DNA from: CAZYFH01 sp964646815
GTDB taxonomy: Bacteria; Acidobacteriota; Vicinamibacteria; Vicinamibacterales; UBA8438
DNA length: 64,000 nucleotides
NCBI GenBank assembly: GCA_964646815.1
Contig: CAZYFH010000006.1
Location: 1-64,000 of the forward strand
Reading direction: 5' to 3'
The notes under the pieces: model-generated
Database searches by the model: none
Told to the model about the DNA's origin: nothing
The model's input: the letters and a program-made list of their open reading frames with translations, nothing else
Shown: positions 61,781 through 64,000 of the stretch, in pieces
Numbering within the stretch: the stretch's first letter is position 1
Layout of the letters: the number at the start of each line of letters is the position of its first letter
Translations under genes and position numbers: made by a program

Positions 61781-63594
61781 CGGCCGCTTCCCTCCGTGAG
61801 TGTCGTGTATCGGTCAATTGCCACGTCGGTCCACTCCTCGACCTGACCGCTCGGCCAGGTCACTCGGACGCGAGGGGCGTCCGCGGAATCACCGAGACCC
61901 GCAAGCACCCGCGGATCGTTAGCGGAGGCATAGCTCCCGTCGGCACGCGTGCGACGCCACAACGTCAGGCCATCCCCGCGCGTAATGGCCACCCGCGCGC
62001 CGAGCATATCACGCGGGCTACTGGCCCCAACGAGCCGCAACCCCAACCAGGAGTTGAGATTACCGACTTCGTTGACCAGGAGGTGGACCGGCCCGGCATC
62101 GTTCGCGACGACGACATCGGTATCGCCGTCGTTGTCGAGATCGCCAAACGCCGCGCCGCGGCTCACCTCCGAAAGCCCGAATGCCGCGCCGGCCTGATCG
62201 GTCACATCGGCGAATCGCCCGTCGCCCAGGTTGCGGAACAACTGGTTCCGCTGCTGCAGGGGGAACGGGTTGTCCGGACCGAGCGCGTCGAGGTTCTGCG
62301 TGACGAACCCATTGACCGCCAACAGGTCGAGCCAGCCGTCGTTGTCGTAGTCGAACCATGCCGCGCCGAACCCGGTATAGGGCAGGCTCGCGATCCGGAT
62401 CCCCGAGCGCGCGCTCTGGTCCTCGAAGAGCCCGGCTCCATCGTTGACGTAGAACGTGCTGCCCTGTCCGGTGAGGTCGGTTATGAACAGGTCTTCGTCG
62501 CCATCGTTGTCGAAGTCGCCGGCGTCGACGCCCATATCGGCCTTGCGCTCGCCGGACGCGCCGAGCGCGGTTCCCGATATGAGCGCCGCGTCGAGGAAGG
62601 TCCCGTCCTGCCGGTTTAGCCAGAGCTGGTTTTCCTGCTGGTCGTTGGCGACGAACAGGTCGATCCAGCCATCACCATCGAAGTCTGCGGTCGACACGCC
62701 GAGCGCCGGCCCGAACGTGCCCGCCAGGCCGGCATCAGCCGTGATGTCGGTGAACGTGCCGTCGCTGCCGTTGTGATAGAGGCGATCCGGCCCAGGGCGA
62801 TAACGCTCGGGCGGGCAGTAGTCCGTCTGCCCCGACTCGCCTTCACACGCGATGTGTCGATCGACACTGTAGATCAGATAGTTGCCGACGAAGAGATCGA
62901 GCCAGCCGTCGCGGTCGACGTCGACGAACGAGGCCGACACACCCCACCCGGGGTCGTCCGTTCCGCTCGCGGCTGACACATCAGTAAAAGTGCCGTCGCA
63001 GTTGTTGCGGAACAGCTGATTCGGGCCGAAGTTCGTCAGATAGAGGTCAATGCAGCCGTCGTTGTCGACGTCCCCCGCCGCAGCCCCCATGCCGTATCCG
63101 CCGGTATCGATTCCGCTGGCGTCCGTCACGTCGGTGAACCGAAGCCTGCGCGCGCCGTCCGCTTCGGCAGCCAGGTCATTCCGGTATAGGCGTCCGCCGG
63201 GCGCCGACGGTTCCGCCCCCGGCGGCTCGTCGTCCGCGCTCGCGGTCAACATCCGGCCTTGCACCAGGTAGACGTCGAGGTCGCCGTCGCCGTCGTGGTC
63301 CAACAGCGCCACGCCCGGCCCCATGATCTCAGGCTGATAGAAGTGCCCCGATCGGCCGCTGAAGTGGATGAAGTCGAGGCCGGCGTCCTGCGCTCGCTCG
63401 ACGAAGAGCGGGTCCGAGCGATCCGCCGTCGCGGCTGGCGGCGACGGCGCGCCACCCGGGTCCGGTAGTCCGGACGCGCCGCCTGAATCCACGTCGCAGC
63501 CGCTCAGGCCGCCCACCGCAATTAGCAGCAGCAGTCGGGCCGCACGTATGAACTGACCGCCGGCCCAGGTTGGGTCAGCCGTGGAGCCTCGCAT
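61777..63594 (-). CDS. VCBS/FG-GAP repeat lipoprotein with ASPIC/UnbV domain
   Basis: 605 aa from ATG 63594; the frame is open to 63699, but that would put 35 residues before the signal. Lipobox LSGC (Cys33). The body is a seven-blade-type FG-GAP/VCBS propeller with Ca-binding loops (DHDGDGDLDVYLVQG, DVDNDGCIDLYLTNFGPNQL, DYDNDGWLDLLAVNGFV, DLDNDGDTDVVVANDAG), then ASPIC/UnbV (MLGARVAITRGDGLTLWRRT, RVTWPSGQVEEWTDV). A -10-like TATAGT lies 9 nt before the ATG. Function likely cell-surface binding; no catalytic domain. Confidence 0.87.
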   Translation of the reverse strand: MRGSTADPTWAGGQFIRAARLLLLIAVGGLSGCDVDSGGASGLPDPGGAPSPPAATADRSDPLFVERAQDAGLDFIHFSGRSGHFYQPEIMGPGVALLDHDGDGDLDVYLVQGRMLTASADDEPPGAEPSAPGGRLYRNDLAAEADGARRLRFTDVTDASGIDTGGYGMGAAAGDVDNDGCIDLYLTNFGPNQLFRNNCDGTFTDVSAASGTDDPGWGVSASFVDVDRDGWLDLFVGNYLIYSVDRHIACEGESGQTDYCPPERYRPGPDRLYHNGSDGTFTDITADAGLAGTFGPALGVSTADFDGDGWIDLFVANDQQENQLWLNRQDGTFLDAALISGTALGASGERKADMGVDAGDFDNDGDEDLFITDLTGQGSTFYVNDGAGLFEDQSARSGIRIASLPYTGFGAAWFDYDNDGWLDLLAVNGFVTQNLDALGPDNPFPLQQRNQLFRNLGDGRFADVTDQAGAAFGLSEVSRGAAFGDLDNDGDTDVVVANDAGPVHLLVNEVGNLNSWLGLRLVGASSPRDMLGARVAITRGDGLTLWRRTRADGSYASANDPRVLAGLGDSADAPRVRVTWPSGQVEEWTDVAIDRYTTLTEGSGR

Positions 63595-63611
63595 CGTCCA
63601 GCAACTATAAT
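63591..63611. repeat. Direct repeat, copy 1 (start region of the VCBS gene)
   Basis: The 21 bp at 63591-63611 match 63718-63738 at 20 of 21 positions; similarity extends a further 8 or so bases to the left with mismatches. This copy contains the CAT (leftward ATG) of the VCBS gene and a symmetric -10 box: TATAGT on the - strand (63609-63604) and TATAAT on the + strand (63606-63611). Confidence 0.75.
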
Positions 63612-63717
63612 CGGAACCCTGGGCGACGCCACCACCCCCCCGATGTGAGCAGCAAGGTGAGTCAGATCCGGCTCCGTATCGGGACGCCGGAGCCGGCATG
63701 GTCAGCGGCGGAGTCCT

Positions 63718-63738
63718 GCATCGTCGAGCAACTATAAT
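63718..63738. repeat. Direct repeat, copy 2 (with TATAAT before the last gene)
   Basis: Same sequence as 63591-63611 with one mismatch, 127 bp away. It also holds a leftward ATG, and translation from it starts MQDSAADHAG against MRGSTADPTWAG of the real VCBS gene, but that frame stops within about 20 codons. TATAAT at 63733-63738 lies 6 nt before the TTG of the rightward gene. Confidence 0.7.
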
Positions 63739-63744
63739 GAAACC

Positions 63745-64000
63745 TTGAGTTGTCTCGATTGCGGCCGATTCGGCGACCTCGTTCGCGCGCTCGCATCGAT
63801 GCTATCGGTCGCGGCGCTCTCAGTGGCGTGCGCATCGGGGGCGCCAGACCTCGGGGCGGCGTCCGACGCCCCGGCCGGCGAGGATCCGACGACGGCTGAC
63901 CCCTCGCCGTCCGCCGACGACGAGAATGACTGGTTCGCAGATCGGGCCGCCACGGCCGGCTTCGACTTCGTCCACTTCAACGGCATGTCGGGCGAGTTCT
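63745..64000 (+). CDS. VCBS/ASPIC-type lipoprotein, N-terminal part (runs off window)
   Basis: The + frame from TTG 63745 (or ATG 63799) encodes a lipoprotein signal (LASMLSVAALSVACAS) and then WFADRAATAGFDFVHFNGMS, which aligns with LFVERAQDAGLDFIHFSGRS of the divergent VCBS lipoprotein just before its first FG-GAP blade. So this is the start of another family member, oriented head-to-head with it. With the TTG start a TATAAT box lies only 6 nt upstream, implying a leaderless transcript; with ATG 63799 there is no good ribosome site. The rest lies beyond the window. Confidence 0.7.
   Translation, partial: MSCLDCGRFGDLVRALASMLSVAALSVACASGAPDLGAASDAPAGEDPTTADPSPSADDENDWFADRAATAGFDFVHFNGMSGEF

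Overview
The window is GC-rich, densely coded DNA. Its families point to Acidobacteriota, probably a Vicinamibacteria-like lineage: VWFA-related acidobacterial proteins, repeated DUF1592/DUF1552 pairs, carboxypeptidase-regulatory domains, PQQ propellers with cytochrome c, VCBS/ASPIC lipoproteins and TolB-like PD40 proteins. The taxon is inferred from gene content; there is no rRNA or tRNA. I saw no CRISPR array, intact transposase or phage module. Nearly every product carries a Sec, Tat or lipoprotein signal, so the window mostly encodes periplasmic and outer-membrane functions.

Layout. 1-7.8 kb: the end of a PQQ dehydrogenase; a CBM9/DUF5916-like outer-membrane barrel coupled to a regulatory-domain/cytochrome/propeller lipoprotein; an epoxide hydrolase lipoprotein. 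8-13.5 kb: a cytochrome c/copper monooxygenase-like protein, a secreted partner, a secreted ankyrin protein and an uncharacterised secreted protein. 13.6-14.5 kb: debris of ankyrin, PD40 and Ser/Thr-kinase genes. 14.5-19.3 kb: cytochrome-PQQ dehydrogenase, a broken lyase-like propeller gene and a VOC-VOC fusion. 19.5-24.7 kb: VWA protein, PD40 protein, two DUF6644-like membrane proteins, a Tat cupin and a Tat NTF2-like protein. 24.7-32.4 kb: first cassette of regulatory/cytochrome/propeller, ankyrin, DUF1592 and DUF1552. 32.4-41.1 kb: a leftward run of copper monooxygenase-TPR, VWA, cytochrome-PQQ, a small regulatory-domain protein and a TPR lipoprotein. 41.2-48.8 kb: second, fully co-directional cassette, closed by a strong terminator. 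48.8-51.5 kb: PIN-domain gene without a standard start, a small secreted protein, and an FMN/4Fe-4S electron-transfer pair. 51.4-56.9 kb: third cassette (DUF1592, DUF1552, ankyrin). 57.9-64 kb: an SCO-like/VCBS fusion, a TPR/VCBS lipoprotein pair and the start of another VCBS lipoprotein.

The main theme is a recurring cassette. Diheme DUF1592 and Tat-exported DUF1552 always overlap by 4 nt, an exported ankyrin protein is always adjacent, and in two of three copies a monoheme regulatory-domain propeller protein is too. With the PQQ and copper oxidoreductases this looks like a periplasmic oxidative system whose substrate cannot be read from sequence. A second theme is that several genes have a -10-like box 6-10 nt before the start codon, suggesting leaderless or very short-leader mRNAs.
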